64,000 nt of DNA from Lactiplantibacillus mudanjiangensis (GTDB lineage: Bacteria > Bacillota > Bacilli > Lactobacillales > Lactobacillaceae): NCBI RefSeq assembly GCF_005405385.1, contig NZ_BJDY01000002.1, positions 558,001 through 622,000 of the forward strand. Direction: 5' to 3'. The translations under genes were made by a program, and so were the position numbers. This document shows, in pieces, positions 27,922 through 37,828 of this stretch. Position 1 is the first letter of the stretch. Each line of letters starts with the position of its first letter. The notes below the pieces were generated by a model. That model saw only the letters and a program-made list of their open reading frames with translations. It did not search any database and was not told where the DNA came from.

Positions 27922-27950
27922 ATCATAGCCGACTGTCTGCACTTTGTCAA
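27922..27950 (-). promoter_or_regulatory. Promoter of the glyQS T-box operon
   Basis: TTGACA (27945-27950), a 17-base spacer and TATGAT (27922-27927) on the minus strand, about 250 bases before glyQ and directly after the recO stop. Confidence 0.85.
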
Positions 27951-27962
27951 TGCACCACACCG

Positions 27963-28751
27963 CTAATCATCTTGTGATCTTGGTTGCAGCGGTTGGTACC
28001 AACTGCCCATCTGATCAATAAACCGTTTAGCCTTTAAATGCAACCCGACCGAATTATCATAAATCGTGTCCAGAATATGCCGCAACTGTTTAGCTGTGGT
28101 TGGCTTCACGTTAATCGAATGCACCTTAGCTAAATCCAGTACTGAAAAACGCCGCAAATAAAATAGCGCAGCTTGACTGGCATGTAGTCGATGCGGATCT
28201 AAGTGCCAATGCTGCTGACACAACAAGCCCCCATAACTTTCAGAATAGTCAAATGGCAAGTCTTGTCGACCACACACCGTGCACCATCGTAATTCTGGTG
28301 CGACCCCGAAGACACCCAATAATTGAATCTCAACGACATTGGTCACTAATGCCGGCGCCACATGCTGATCAATCAACTGTAAAGCGCTCGTGATCTGTTG
28401 AAACCACTGACCAACGGGTTGATTATCTGGGTAAGCCACATCGATTAAACTCATGATATAAGTTGCATACGCATTCAGCTCAATATCCTGACTGATCTGT
28501 TCAAAATATTGTACAGTTTTCACACTATTAATATATGACAACCCTTGATCACGTAAGTCGCCAACGTACTCGCCCATGGTAAACGGCAACAGTTCCGCCG
28601 CCATTTTAAAACCACGTTTACGAGCACCGCGAATAAAAAACATTTTTTTACCATATTCCGCAGTTAAAAATTTAATCAACATATCGCGTTCACGATAGTC
28701 ACGGCGATACAATAAAATACCATTAAAATTGGTGACGAGTTGTTGAGCCAT
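27963..28751 (-). CDS. recO: DNA repair protein RecO
   Basis: 262-residue recombination mediator that loads RecA with RecR. The N-terminal OB fold (FNGILLYRRDYRERDMLIKFLTAEYGKK) and the zinc-finger-like CTVCGRQDLPFDYSESYGGLLCQQH near residue 150 fit RecO. AGGTGA precedes the ATG. It follows era by 17 bp, the usual era-recO order. Confidence 0.95.
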   Translation of the reverse strand: MAQQLVTNFNGILLYRRDYRERDMLIKFLTAEYGKKMFFIRGARKRGFKMAAELLPFTMGEYVGDLRDQGLSYINSVKTVQYFEQISQDIELNAYATYIMSLIDVAYPDNQPVGQWFQQITSALQLIDQHVAPALVTNVVEIQLLGVFGVAPELRWCTVCGRQDLPFDYSESYGGLLCQQHWHLDPHRLHASQAALFYLRRFSVLDLAKVHSINVKPTTAKQLRHILDTIYDNSVGLHLKAKRFIDQMGSWYQPLQPRSQDD

Positions 28752-28768
28752 GTTATCACCTAATGTTT

Positions 28769-29674
28769 CTAATAATCATCTTGCCGGTAACCATAACTGG
28801 CTAATAAGTTTTCCCGGTCTTTCCAGTTTTCTTGCACTTTAACCCATAATTCCAAGTAAACCTTATCTCCAAGGAGCCGTTCAATATCACGTCGTGCTAG
28901 AGAACCGATCTTCTTGAGCATACTCCCACCTTTACCAATGATGATCCCTTTTTGTGAGGAACGTTCAATGATAATTGTGGCTTGGATATGCACTTTTTCT
29001 TCGTCTTGACGCTTGATGGAATCAATAACCACCGCCGTTGAATGTGGCACTTCCTGACGCGTTAATTCCAACACTTTTTCCCGAATCAATTCAGAAATAA
29101 CAAATCGTTCTGGATGATCAGTAATTTGATCAGATGGATAGTATTGTGGACCTTCTGGTAATTTACCCTTTAAGGTTGCTAATAATTCGTCAACATTATT
29201 ACCCTCCAAGGCCGAAATAGGGTAAACTTCCGTCCAAGGTAAAGCATCCTTATACTGATCCATAATTTCCAATAAATGATCAGGATGAACTTGGTCAATT
29301 TTGTTAATAACCAAGTAAATTGGCTTTTTAACACTCTTTAACCGATCAATAATGAAATTATCACCGGCACCACGCCGTTCGTCCGCATTGATCATGAACA
29401 AGACGGCGTCAACTTCACCTAAAGTTGATAATGCTGATTTGACCATGAAATCGCCTAAACGACTATGGGGCTTGTGAATCCCAGGAGTGTCGATGAAGAC
29501 CATTTGAGTGTCTTTAGTCGTATAAATCCCTTGAATTCGGTTTCGAGTCGTTTGGGCCTTATCTGACATGATGGCCACTTTTTGACCCACAATTCGATTT
29601 AATAACGTTGATTTACCGACATTTGGTCGTCCAATAATGGCGACGAAGCCGGAATGAAATGCTGTGTTTTCCAT
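28769..29674 (-). CDS. era: GTPase Era
   Basis: 301-residue Era, a 30S assembly and 16S rRNA-binding GTPase. It has G1 [13 protein letters not shown] (near 14), G3 [15 protein letters not shown] (near 61), G4 LVINKIDQ, and a C-terminal KH domain around [30 protein letters not shown] lies upstream of the ATG. It sits in the conserved phoH-ybeY-dgkA-era-recO run. Confidence 0.97.
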   Translation of the reverse strand: MENTAFHSGFVAIIGRPNVGKSTLLNRIVGQKVAIMSDKAQTTRNRIQGIYTTKDTQMVFIDTPGIHKPHSRLGDFMVKSALSTLGEVDAVLFMINADERRGAGDNFIIDRLKSVKKPIYLVINKIDQVHPDHLLEIMDQYKDALPWTEVYPISALEGNNVDELLATLKGKLPEGPQYYPSDQITDHPERFVISELIREKVLELTRQEVPHSTAVVIDSIKRQDEEKVHIQATIIIERSSQKGIIIGKGGSMLKKIGSLARRDIERLLGDKVYLELWVKVQENWKDRENLLASYGYRQDDY

Positions 29675-29678
29675 AAAT

Positions 29679-30107
29679 CTATCCTTTCGTTGTCCAAGCT
29701 AAGACGAGCGGCCAAAGCTTGGGAACAAATAAAATTAAGCCAACAATGACGGCAAACGCTGCCGCAAAGACCACCGCACCGGCCGCAATATCTTTGACCT
29801 TTTTTGCTAACGGATGGTAATGTGGTCCGGTTACTAAGTCACAGATGTTTTCTGCAATGGTATTGTTAATCTCACATAACATAACCAAAAAGATCGCCAG
29901 GCACAGCCATAACCAGTCACTTGTGGTTAAATGAACAGCCCATCCGATCAGCAGCGCAACCGCACCTAAGACCAAATGAGTTTGCATATTACGCTCTTCT
30001 TTAACAACCGTCTTCAGCCCGTTCCAAGCGTGCTGCCAAGATTGCCAAAACGAGTGGTTTTTATCAATCTGCGGCGGTTTGGGGCTATTTTTCGAGGCCA
30101 TAGTCAT
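29679..30107 (-). CDS. dgkA: Diacylglycerol/undecaprenol kinase family membrane protein
   Basis: 142 residues with a soluble N-terminus (about 40 residues) and three membrane helices. The family signature [29 protein letters not shown], with an EINNTIAE segment, is intact. Gram-positive members phosphorylate mainly undecaprenol, linking it to cell-wall carrier recycling. The 5' end overlaps ybeY by 23 bases and the 3' end is four bases from era, so the genes are translated together. Confidence 0.93.
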   Translation of the reverse strand: MTMASKNSPKPPQIDKNHSFWQSWQHAWNGLKTVVKEERNMQTHLVLGAVALLIGWAVHLTTSDWLWLCLAIFLVMLCEINNTIAENICDLVTGPHYHPLAKKVKDIAAGAVVFAAAFAVIVGLILFVPKLWPLVLAWTTKG

Positions 30108-30564
30108 CTAAAATCTTCCTTTGTAACTGGAACATGGTTTTTTCATCCGCTGGTTGTAAGTGATCATACCCATTTAAATGAAGAAAACCATGGACCACTA
30201 AATAACCAAGTTCGCGTTCCGGTGAATGCTGTAAAAAGGCGGCTTGTTCCGCCACCTTATCCACTGAAATCATGATATCGCCTAAATTTAGTGGCATTTC
30301 AGCCGCCATTTCCGGATCCATCACAATTAAATCATCGTCATCATCATCGTGCATCGCAAAACTAATCACATCAGTTGGGCGGTCAACACCACGATACTGT
30401 TCATTGATTTTTTGAATATCGTCATTATTCATCAGTGTCACTGAAACTTCGGTATCATCTTTGAGTTTAAGCTCTTTACCGGCTGCCGCAATGAGGTCTT
30501 GCACTAATTGTAACTCACCGGTTGTCGCACCATCTTTGGTTTGATCGTATAATTCTAAATCCAT
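30085..30564 (-). CDS. ybeY: Endoribonuclease YbeY (rRNA maturation)
   Basis: 159-residue metalloprotein. The zinc-binding HGFLHLNGYDH motif near residue 124 is complete, and the DVISFAM segment near 65 is conserved. It takes part in 16S rRNA 3'-end maturation and 70S quality control. GGAGG precedes the ATG. It lies 12 bp after phoH and overlaps dgkA. Confidence 0.96.
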   Translation of the reverse strand: MDLELYDQTKDGATTGELQLVQDLIAAAGKELKLKDDTEVSVTLMNNDDIQKINEQYRGVDRPTDVISFAMHDDDDDDLIVMDPEMAAEMPLNLGDIMISVDKVAEQAAFLQHSPERELGYLVVHGFLHLNGYDHLQPADEKTMFQLQRKILDDYGLEK

Positions 30565-30576
30565 TGTGTCCTCCGT

Positions 30577-31554
30577 CTAGCCTTGTTCGACTGCTTCATA
30601 CGCGGTAATAATCTTAGCAACGACTGGATTTCTAACCACGTCATCTGCTGTAAACTTAACAAACGCAATGTTAGTCACATGACTTAAGATTTGTTCCGCT
30701 TGAATCAACCCACTTTTAGTATGATGGGGTAAATCAATTTGCGAAATATCACCATTAACAATCATTTTAGCGCCAAAACCGAGCCGAGTTAAAAACATCT
30801 TCATTTGCGCATTCGTCGTATTTTGCGCTTCATCTAAGATAACAAACGCATGATCTAACGTCCGCCCACGCATATAAGCTAGCGGCGCAATCTCAATGAC
30901 ACCGCGATCCATCAACCGTTGGGTATGTTCAGCCCCGTAGATATCATATAAGGCATCGTAAATTGGCCGTAAATAAGGATCAACCTTTTCTTTTAAATCA
31001 CCTGGTAAGAAGCCCAAACTTTCTCCGGCTTCAACCGCTGGCCGCGTTAGAATGATCTTTTCAACATCGCCACGTTTTAACGCTGCAATGGCCATCACCA
31101 CGGCTAAATATGTTTTCCCAGTCCCAGCGGGGCCAATCCCAAACGTGATGTCGCTTTTGGCAACTGCTTGAACGTACTGCCGTTGACCAAAGTTTTTGAC
31201 CCGGATTGGTCGGCCACGATTATCTTTAATTAACGTTTCTGCATATAAATCTTGAAAATAGTCTAAAGTGCCGCGATTGACCATTTTAATCGCACTAATC
31301 ACATCAGGCGCACCAATTTGGATGTCTTGTTGGATCAAATGCGCTAAATTGTCTAACACAGCTTGAGTGTTATGAACTGCCGCTTCGTCATCGCCACTAA
31401 TGGTAATTTGATCACCAAATACGTGCAGATTAACGTGCAATCCGTCTTCTAGCATCGCAATATATTGGTCTTCTGGACCAAGTAACGCCACTGATTGAGC
31501 CGGATTCGCAATTAAAAACTTTTGTTCATATTTTGAGTTTTCGGTCAAAAACAT
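30577..31554 (-). CDS. PhoH-like P-loop ATPase
   Basis: 325-residue PhoH family protein. An N-terminal KH-like part is followed by Walker A GPAGTGKTYLAVVMA near 137 and Walker B FVILDEAQNTTNAQMKMFLTRLG near 235. It always neighbours ybeY in Firmicutes and is thought to act on RNA, but its exact job is unclear. AAGGAG precedes the ATG. It is first in the operon; two hairpins lie in its leader (31582-31640). Confidence 0.93.
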   Translation of the reverse strand: MFLTENSKYEQKFLIANPAQSVALLGPEDQYIAMLEDGLHVNLHVFGDQITISGDDEAAVHNTQAVLDNLAHLIQQDIQIGAPDVISAIKMVNRGTLDYFQDLYAETLIKDNRGRPIRVKNFGQRQYVQAVAKSDITFGIGPAGTGKTYLAVVMAIAALKRGDVEKIILTRPAVEAGESLGFLPGDLKEKVDPYLRPIYDALYDIYGAEHTQRLMDRGVIEIAPLAYMRGRTLDHAFVILDEAQNTTNAQMKMFLTRLGFGAKMIVNGDISQIDLPHHTKSGLIQAEQILSHVTNIAFVKFTADDVVRNPVVAKIITAYEAVEQG

Positions 31555-31581
31555 GGACTCCTTTATTAACAGATTTATGAC

Positions 31582-31640
31582 GCATCACCGCAGTAATGCG
31601 CCCCGTTTATCCGACCACTGATTGCTAGTCGCTAAACGGG
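31582..31640 (-). other. Two hairpins in the phoH leader
   Basis: CCCGTTTA (31602-31609) pairs with TAAACGGG (31633-31640), and GCATCACCGC/GTAATGC forms a smaller hairpin at 31582-31599. Neither is followed by a T-run on the minus strand, so they are leader structures rather than terminators. Role unknown. Confidence 0.45.
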
Positions 31641-31717
31641 TTTAATGTTAACTAATCATAGCATAAAACCCCCACCGCGACCAGCTTTGCGCCCAACGAC
31701 GTTTTAAAATTTGGTCA

Positions 31718-31746
31718 CAAAAAAACCAGAGCACGAGGCTCTGGTT
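31718..31746 (-). terminator. Intrinsic terminator of the rpsU-yqeY unit
   Basis: Perfect stem AACCAGAGC / GCTCTGGTT with a five-base loop, followed by TTTTTTT on the minus strand. It overlaps the yqeY surroundings just before its stop. Confidence 0.92.
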
Positions 31747-31751
31747 AACTG

Positions 31752-32195
31752 TTAATTCAATAATGATTTAACTGTTTGGTTGATAAGCTTGCCATCAGCT
31801 TGACCTTTAAGTTTTGGCATAACTGCACCCATCACTTTACCGAAGTCACCTTTACCGGTCGCTCCGACTTGTTCAATCGTTGCTGCCACAATTTGTTTGA
31901 CTTCATCGTCAGACAATTGTTTTGGCATATACGTTTCAACAATCGCAATTTCAGCTTTTACCCCAGCTACTAGATCGTCCCGATGACCGTTTTCAAATTC
32001 GGTCAATGATTCACGACGCTGCTTCAATTCACGTGAAACCACGCTCACTTCTTCAGTTTCAGTTAAATCATGACCGGCATTGATTTGTTCGTTCATCAAG
32101 GCTGATTTAAGCATTCGAATGACGCTTAAGCGTTGCTTATCGCGTGCTTTCATCGCAGCTTTAAGATCACCATTGAGTGTATCAACTAAACTCAT
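31752..32195 (-). CDS. GatB/YqeY domain protein
   Basis: 147-residue YqeY family protein resembling the tRNA-binding tail domain of GatB. It has LNGDLKAAMKARDKQRLSVIRMLKSALMN at the N-terminus and ETYMPKQLSDDEV plus GKVMGAVMPKLKGQADG toward the C-terminus. The function of the stand-alone form is not known; the domain suggests tRNA binding. It follows rpsU by 41 bp, the standard Firmicute pairing. Confidence 0.94.
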   Translation of the reverse strand: MSLVDTLNGDLKAAMKARDKQRLSVIRMLKSALMNEQINAGHDLTETEEVSVVSRELKQRRESLTEFENGHRDDLVAGVKAEIAIVETYMPKQLSDDEVKQIVAATIEQVGATGKGDFGKVMGAVMPKLKGQADGKLINQTVKSLLN

Positions 32196-32236
32196 TGGTT
32201 GCCCTCCTTCATTTCAAGTGACTTAGTTTACACTAA

Positions 32237-32425
32237 TTACTTGAAACGACGACGGTTCTTACGCTTACGAGCGGCTTCTGATTTTAACTTCTTCTTCACA
32301 CTTGGTTTTTCGTAGAATTCCCGTTTGCGGTATTCTTGTAAAGTACCACTTTTTGAAACGGTACGTTTAAAGCGACGAAGAGCATCATCAAGAGATTCGT
32401 TTTTACGAACGACTGTTTTTGCCAT
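32237..32425 (-). CDS. rpsU: 30S ribosomal protein S21
   Basis: 62-residue, very basic S21: the conserved start [16 protein letters not shown] is followed by [14 protein letters not shown] and an Arg-rich end [19 protein letters not shown] is a strong ribosome binding site. It is cotranscribed with yqeY; the promoter lies in the 32426-32654 gap shared with the divergent ppsR. Confidence 0.98.
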   Translation of the reverse strand: MAKTVVRKNESLDDALRRFKRTVSKSGTLQEYRKREFYEKPSVKKKLKSEAARKRKNRRRFK

Positions 32426-32654
32426 TAAAATTCCCTCCCTCCGAGCTTAAAAAGTAACCGTCAAACTATGCATACTTACATAATACAACTGTTCTAGTAA
32501 ATTATACATAAATAGAAAAACCACGTCAACAAAAGTTTTACGTTAATTTGAATTATTATGCCAAATCCTTAGTTTAACGTGAATAAATCGTTTTCATAAA
32601 TCAGGCGCTATGCTACACTATAGTCACTATTGATACTGAAATGAGGTTGTTAAC

Positions 32655-33473
32655 ATGCAAGCCATTAAAATTTTCATTTTATCCGATTCTGTCGGTGAAA
32701 CGGCCCACGCAGTTGCGCAAGCCGGCGCGGCCCAATTTTCTGATTTAGATATTACTTATCAACGCTTTCCATTCGTTCGGACTGCATCATTATTACAGTC
32801 GATTCTCACCCAAGCGTTAAAAGAACACGCCACAATTTACTATACTTTTGTTGATCGTCACTTAAGTCAAACCGTGACCACCTTCTGTCGTGAACACGAT
32901 CTGCCTTACAATGACGTCATGACACCGACACTGGACTTATTCTCAGGGATCACACATGAGCAGCCTGCTAACAAGCCAGGTAAAATGCATGATCTGAATA
33001 CCAACTACTTTGATCGCATCAATGCGATTGAGTTCGCAGTCACTTATGATGATGGCAAGAATCCCACTGGCTTCTTAGATGCCGATGTCGTCTTATTAGG
33101 AGTTTCTCGGACCTCGAAGACCCCATTATCACTCTACTTGGCTAATCGCAACTTAAAGGTGGCTAATTTACCATTAGTCCCTAAAGCGCAAATTCCAGAT
33201 GAGATTTGGCGGGTTGACCCGAAAAAGATCTTCGGGTTAACTAACGATCCGGAACAATTGAATACCATTCGGCGTCAACGCATGATCCAATATGGCTTAA
33301 ATCCAGATACGATGTATTCCAATACGGATGAAATCAAAGCCGAATTGGAATACGCCAACGAAATTTTCAAGAAGATCGGTTGTCTGGTTATTAACGTCGC
33401 CAACAAATCAATTGAAGAAACTGCCACACTCATTACTGAAAGCTTAGGTTATAACGAACCCGCACATCATTAA
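32655..33473 (+). CDS. ppsR: Putative pyruvate, phosphate dikinase regulatory protein (PSRP / DUF299)
   Basis: 272-residue DUF299 kinase/phosphorylase. The N-terminus IFILSDSVGETAHAVAQAG and the P-loop-like LLGVSRTSKTPLSLYLANR near 148 are diagnostic. Members switch pyruvate phosphate dikinase or PEP synthase on and off by ADP-dependent threonine phosphorylation. No ppdK is in the window, so the target is open. TGAGG precedes the ATG. An extended TGCTACACT -10 lies just upstream, and a bidirectional terminator follows. Confidence 0.9.
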   Translation: MQAIKIFILSDSVGETAHAVAQAGAAQFSDLDITYQRFPFVRTASLLQSILTQALKEHATIYYTFVDRHLSQTVTTFCREHDLPYNDVMTPTLDLFSGITHEQPANKPGKMHDLNTNYFDRINAIEFAVTYDDGKNPTGFLDADVVLLGVSRTSKTPLSLYLANRNLKVANLPLVPKAQIPDEIWRVDPKKIFGLTNDPEQLNTIRRQRMIQYGLNPDTMYSNTDEIKAELEYANEIFKKIGCLVINVANKSIEETATLITESLGYNEPAHH

Positions 33474-33492
33474 TATAGAGATAATAGCAGTA

Positions 33493-33547
33493 GTTAAAAA
33501 TACCAGCTTACCCACTTTTGTTTTGTGAGTAAACTGGTATTTTTAAC
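33493..33547. terminator. Bidirectional terminator between ppsR and nfo
   Basis: GTTAAAAATACCAG (33493-33506) pairs perfectly with CTGGTATTTTTAAC (33534-33547). It serves the converging ppsR and nfo transcripts. Confidence 0.88.
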
Positions 33548-33550
33548 TTA

Positions 33551-34444
33551 TCATTGATTCTCAACATCAGCAACTAAGTTGGGATTGAATTTTCCCGCCT
33601 TGAGCATCGCCAATTCATAGCGGTACGGCGCAAATTGATGTTTTTTGTCTTCCCCAATATAAGGCGTTTCCAAAATCTTACTAATATCAGCCAATTGCGG
33701 ATGATGCGCCACATAATTCAAGGTGTCAAAACCAATCGTTCCCAATCCTAGATTGGTATGGCGATCCTTATGGGCCCCTTGTGGATTTTTAGAATCATTC
33801 AGATGCACCACTTTTAACCGATCTAACCCAATCACATGGTCAAATTCATTGAGGACCCCGTCAAAATCATCTTTAATCGCATAACCCGCATCACTTGTAT
33901 GACACGTATCAAAGGTCACAGATAATTTTTCATTGTAAGTCACACCATCAATCATAGCGGCTAACTCTTCAAAGGTTCGGCCGACCTCGGTTCCTTTACC
34001 CGCCATCGTTTCCAAGGCGATCTGAATCTTTTGGTCTGGCCGAATCACTTCATTTAAGCCTTTCACGATTTGTGCAATTGCTGCCGGCGCTCCAGCCCCG
34101 ACATGGGCCCCTGGGTGTAAGGTCAATTGTGTGGCCCCCACCGCTTCGGCTCGTTCAATTTCGTGAGCTAAAAACTCAGTGGCAAAATCAAAATAACCCG
34201 GTTTCGTCGTATTGCCAAGATTCACAATATATGGTGCATGTACGACGATCTGACTTAAGTCGTGAGCTTCCATAAAGGCTTTTCCAGCTGGAATATTCAG
34301 TTCATCAATTGGCTTACGCTTCGTATTTTGCGGCGCACCCGTATAAATCATGAACGTATTAGCCCCATAACTGGCAGCTTCCTCCGCTGACCCCAATAGC
34401 ATCTTCGGTGCCTTCATCGACACATGTGATCCAATTCGTAACAT
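33551..34444 (-). CDS. nfo: Endonuclease IV (AP endonuclease)
   Basis: 297-residue TIM-barrel zinc endonuclease cutting at abasic sites in base excision repair. Metal-ligand segments include [13 protein letters not shown] (near 66), [60 protein letters not shown] and the final LETPY. The ATG at 34442-34444 has GAGGGG upstream; that site lies in the last codons of the glycerophosphotransferase-like gene ending at 34449. It is thus the last gene of the teichoic-acid transcription unit. Confidence 0.95.
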   Translation of the reverse strand: MLRIGSHVSMKAPKMLLGSAEEAASYGANTFMIYTGAPQNTKRKPIDELNIPAGKAFMEAHDLSQIVVHAPYIVNLGNTTKPGYFDFATEFLAHEIERAEAVGATQLTLHPGAHVGAGAPAAIAQIVKGLNEVIRPDQKIQIALETMAGKGTEVGRTFEELAAMIDGVTYNEKLSVTFDTCHTSDAGYAIKDDFDGVLNEFDHVIGLDRLKVVHLNDSKNPQGAHKDRHTNLGLGTIGFDTLNYVAHHPQLADISKILETPYIGEDKKHQFAPYRYELAMLKAGKFNPNLVADVENQ

Positions 34445-34448
34445 CGGC

Positions 34449-35654
34449 TTACCCCTCAATTCCAATTTGGTTTAAAACTTTCTCACTGGCATGACCATCT
34501 TCCCAACCGCAGAAGCGTTCATAAAAGGCCTCAGTCGCTTCGGTTGGTGTCCACTGACCAGCAGTATAAGCATCAAGCGCTTGATACAACGCAGTGGCGG
34601 TCGTCACTAACGGCCCTGGTAATTCTGTTTCATAATCAAAATAAAACCCTCGTAATTGATCACGATAATGTTCCAAATCATAAGCGTAAAACAGTTGTGG
34701 TCGTTTTAAATTGGCAAAATCAAACATCACTGACGAATAATCTGTAATCATTAAATCACTAATCAAATAGAGCATCGTGATATCGTCATCTGCCAAGATT
34801 TTAACGCGATCTTCAAAACCCGTAATATCAATCTGATCTTTCACTAAATAGTGTGGTCGTAAGACTAAAATGGTATCTGGGGCCACATGTTGAAAAAATG
34901 TGGCCAAATCAAATGGCAATTTAAAGTTATAGCGACCGACATATTGAAAGTCATCATCACGCCAAGTTGGCGCATACAAGATCACCTGTTGTGGTTGACG
35001 ACCCAGCAACTGTTGTTTTAAATCAGCAATTTCAGTTGCGGTTGCATTATACAACCGATCATTACGCGGATACCCCGTATCCAGCCACTGATGATTAAAC
35101 CCAAAGGCTTGCGTGAAAATATCATGGGAATATTGATTAGGTGCAATCAAATAATCCCATCGATGCGCTTCATCTAAAAACTTTTGATGATACGTTTGCG
35201 TATCAGTCCCCGGAATTTCAACGGCCGCAATATCCAACCCCAAATGTTTTAAAGGCGTCCCATGCCATGTCTGCACATAGGTTGTCTGATCATTTTTACG
35301 CCACCACCGCGGCATCCGTGAATTAAAAATCCAAAAATTCGCGCGAGCCATGACCCAAACCCACTTTAAATGAAACCGTTTGACCAGTTGCATATCTGGA
35401 TATTTAGCATGCAACGTGGCATATAACCGCGGTTTGACGTTAAAATAACAATCCGACGCATACTCCGGATGCTGTCGCAATAAGGCCTGATATAAGGCCA
35501 TTGGATTATCGTTAATATCGTTGCCATTAAAACTCTCAAACACGAAGCTGTGTTTTTTTATTGGTAATAAAATGAACCCATCGTTTAACACGATGAGTCC
35601 ACCCCGGATGAGAATCTTAATTGCCATCTTTAAACGATGTTTAAGACTAGCCAT
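34449..35654 (-). CDS. CDP-glycerol glycerophosphotransferase family protein (TagF/TagB-like)
   Basis: 401-residue protein with the Glyphos_transf domain: [11 protein letters not shown], a [11 protein letters not shown] turn, [18 protein letters not shown], and the catalytic-region [28 protein letters not shown]. These enzymes transfer glycerol phosphate (or a related polyol phosphate) in wall teichoic-acid synthesis at the inner membrane face. At about 400 residues it lacks the long N-terminal part of TagF. It forms an operon with a TagG-like permease and a second paralogue. Donor and acceptor are not determinable here. Confidence 0.85.
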   Translation of the reverse strand: MASLKHRLKMAIKILIRGGLIVLNDGFILLPIKKHSFVFESFNGNDINDNPMALYQALLRQHPEYASDCYFNVKPRLYATLHAKYPDMQLVKRFHLKWVWVMARANFWIFNSRMPRWWRKNDQTTYVQTWHGTPLKHLGLDIAAVEIPGTDTQTYHQKFLDEAHRWDYLIAPNQYSHDIFTQAFGFNHQWLDTGYPRNDRLYNATATEIADLKQQLLGRQPQQVILYAPTWRDDDFQYVGRYNFKLPFDLATFFQHVAPDTILVLRPHYLVKDQIDITGFEDRVKILADDDITMLYLISDLMITDYSSVMFDFANLKRPQLFYAYDLEHYRDQLRGFYFDYETELPGPLVTTATALYQALDAYTAGQWTPTEATEAFYERFCGWEDGHASEKVLNQIGIEG

Positions 35655-35669
35655 TAAGTTACCCCTTTT

Positions 35670-36488
35670 TTATATTAAATCAACAAATCGTGATCGGAAC
35701 TTATAGTGTAAGTGTGAACCTACTAACAAGACTAATAGGACAAAACTCCAGAAAATCAAAGTTAGTAATGGCCGACTCCACATGTAGGAATCACTGCTTT
35801 GGTGGAACATCGATTGCCGGAAGCCGGAGATGATATACCAAAACGGATTCAATTCTAATATTCGCACAAACGGTGCTGGAAAGCCAGTCGTTTGGAAGTT
35901 GAATAAGACCCCGGATAAGTAAAATAGCATCCGCATCATAGATTGTAACAAGATTTGCCAGTCACGCACTAACACCGAAACGGTGGAGTTAAACGTGCTC
36001 AAGGCAAACATCAAGCACATCATCGCGAAGAAATAATAGATCCATTGTAGCCAGGCAAGGGCCGGATAAATCCCATTGAAGAAGCCCAAGGCGATTGAGA
36101 AGACCAGCATCGTCCAGAAAGAATTCAAGTTACCGACAATTCGAATCGATGGTAACACTGACACTGGAAACTTCATTTTAGAAACCATACCAACCCGTTG
36201 GTAAATGGCTTTAGAACCATCAAGAATGGCCCGGTTCATGAAGAACCAAGGGGTAATCCCGATGACCATCCACATCAAGTAGGATACACCGTCAAGATCG
36301 CTCCCTTTTTTGAAGCCACCACTAAAGACGATCCAATAAATCCCAATTTGAATTAACGGATATAAATATTCCCAAGCTAATCCCAAATAATGGCTTTGAT
36401 AACTAGCTTGATCTTCATAATTCGAAATCCGCCAGATAATCCCCATATTTTGGAACTGCTCTTTAATAATCGTTACGACCTCTTTCAA
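35670..36488 (-). CDS. Teichoic acid ABC transporter permease (TagG-like)
   Basis: 272-residue ABC-2 type permease with six membrane helices. The N-terminal WRISNYEDQASYQSHYLGLAWEYLYPLIQIGIYWIVF and the late LELNPFWYIISGFRQSMF are typical of TagG/TarG, which exports teichoic acid across the membrane. A TTG start is used, followed by KEVVTIIKEQF as in Bacillus TagG. The matching ATPase (TagH/TarH) is not adjacent and must lie elsewhere. It sits between the two glycerophosphotransferase-like genes. Confidence 0.87.
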   Translation of the reverse strand: MKEVVTIIKEQFQNMGIIWRISNYEDQASYQSHYLGLAWEYLYPLIQIGIYWIVFSGGFKKGSDLDGVSYLMWMVIGITPWFFMNRAILDGSKAIYQRVGMVSKMKFPVSVLPSIRIVGNLNSFWTMLVFSIALGFFNGIYPALAWLQWIYYFFAMMCLMFALSTFNSTVSVLVRDWQILLQSMMRMLFYLSGVLFNFQTTGFPAPFVRILELNPFWYIISGFRQSMFHQSSDSYMWSRPLLTLIFWSFVLLVLLVGSHLHYKFRSRFVDLI

Positions 36489-36508
36489 GGCTTAGCCACT
36501 TCCTATCT

Positions 36509-37663
36509 CTATTTCTGATATGGTTTTGTTTGCTGGTGAAAATATCTCACCGTTCGTTGCCCAGCTTGACCATCATTATGTGTATTCCATAGGGCATTAA
36601 ACGCTGGTAACTGTTGCGGTGTCGCGGGTTGTGCTAATGCTTGATTAAGAGCCGTCACAGTCCGAACTAACGGGCCCGGCGCCCATTGCTCAAAATCAAG
36701 CTGTAGACCAACACGCTGTTGATAGTTTTGCCAGTCAAAAACATAGAATACCATTTTTTGACAATTTGGCAAGAGGGCATAGTCAAAAATCACCGATGAG
36801 TAATCGCTAATTAGTGTGTCCGTCACCGTTAATAAGTCGTCCGTGCTAAAATCAGTCGCGGTTGTCAACAAATTCGGATATTGGGCAATTAAAGCGGCCG
36901 TTTGTGCCTGTAAATGCGGATGAAGCTTCAGAACTAGTACCTGGTCGGGCGCTAGCTGCAACTGGCCAAAGTCTGCTGGCAACTCAAACGTCACGCCTTC
37001 ACGATACGTCGGCGCATATAAAACGATGCGTCGATCACGCCACTCAGGATGAGCTTGATAAATTGCGGTCCGTGTTTGATCAAGCCATTGTGCATCCCGA
37101 TAACGATCAGAACGTGGATAACCGAGCACGCGCATCCGATCAACGTCAACATGGTAACTTGCCGCAAAAACTTGCCCCATCTTTGGTGAACCCACGACAT
37201 AATCTGTAAATTGATTATAAACCCGTTGGAATCGCCGTTGATCAGCCCGTGACCGTTGACTAGTTTGAGGATCTCCCCACCCAAACGCTTTAACCGCACC
37301 ATCTGCATGCCACAATTGCACGATTCGTTGCGCTGATCGGCGGGTTAGTCCACCCAGAAACGCATAGTAATTATCACAGTAAATGATATCCGCTTGAGTA
37401 AGCACCGGAATACCAGTAAGGGCAAAACCAAGTGAATCACGAAACGGTCGAACCGCAATACCGGTTTCAGCTAGTTCGTCAGCGGCAGTTGTCGCTGACG
37501 GTAAATAATACACCGTTAACCGCGACCCGACTTGCGTTTGCAGCTCCCGAATAAAGGCCAAATTATCCGCAAAACTCATCAAATATATCACTTGATTGGT
37601 TGTTTTAAAATGCGCCAGCCAGGACATAATCGTCACTAGCCACATATACACTATTTTTTTCAC
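36509..37663 (-). CDS. CDP-glycerol glycerophosphotransferase family protein (TagB-like)
   Basis: 384-residue paralogue of the 34449-35654 product. A membrane-associating N-terminus is followed by QLWHADGAVKAFGW, a GYPRSDRYRD turn, YAPTYREGVTF, LKLHPHLQ and ISDYSSVIFDYALLPNCQKMVFYVFDW. It would act as primer (TagB) or polymerase in wall teichoic-acid synthesis. The GTG start (37661-37663) has AGGGG upstream. It is first in a tagB-like / tagG-like / tagF-like / nfo run. TTGACA with an 18-base spacer to TATAGA lies just upstream but would leave a very short leader. Confidence 0.85.
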   Translation of the reverse strand: MKKIVYMWLVTIMSWLAHFKTTNQVIYLMSFADNLAFIRELQTQVGSRLTVYYLPSATTAADELAETGIAVRPFRDSLGFALTGIPVLTQADIIYCDNYYAFLGGLTRRSAQRIVQLWHADGAVKAFGWGDPQTSQRSRADQRRFQRVYNQFTDYVVGSPKMGQVFAASYHVDVDRMRVLGYPRSDRYRDAQWLDQTRTAIYQAHPEWRDRRIVLYAPTYREGVTFELPADFGQLQLAPDQVLVLKLHPHLQAQTAALIAQYPNLLTTATDFSTDDLLTVTDTLISDYSSVIFDYALLPNCQKMVFYVFDWQNYQQRVGLQLDFEQWAPGPLVRTVTALNQALAQPATPQQLPAFNALWNTHNDGQAGQRTVRYFHQQTKPYQK

Positions 37664-37792
37664 GGTAGCCCCTTCTATATTTCCCGGTCATTCCCGGTGT
37701 CAAGTCATTTTAGTTAACATCTAGTAGTTTATCATATTTAAAAACCTTATGACTGGTGTTCACTGAAAATAACCTAATTTTAAAATTTCGTT

Positions 37793-37820
37793 AAAAAAAG
37801 TCGCTGGTCTCCCAACGACT
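37793..37820 (-). terminator. Intrinsic terminator of the yitT-like gene
   Basis: Stem AGTCGCTGG / CCAACGACT (one wobble) with a short loop, followed by TTTTTTT on the minus strand. Confidence 0.85.
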
Positions 37821-37828
37821 CCATTTGG

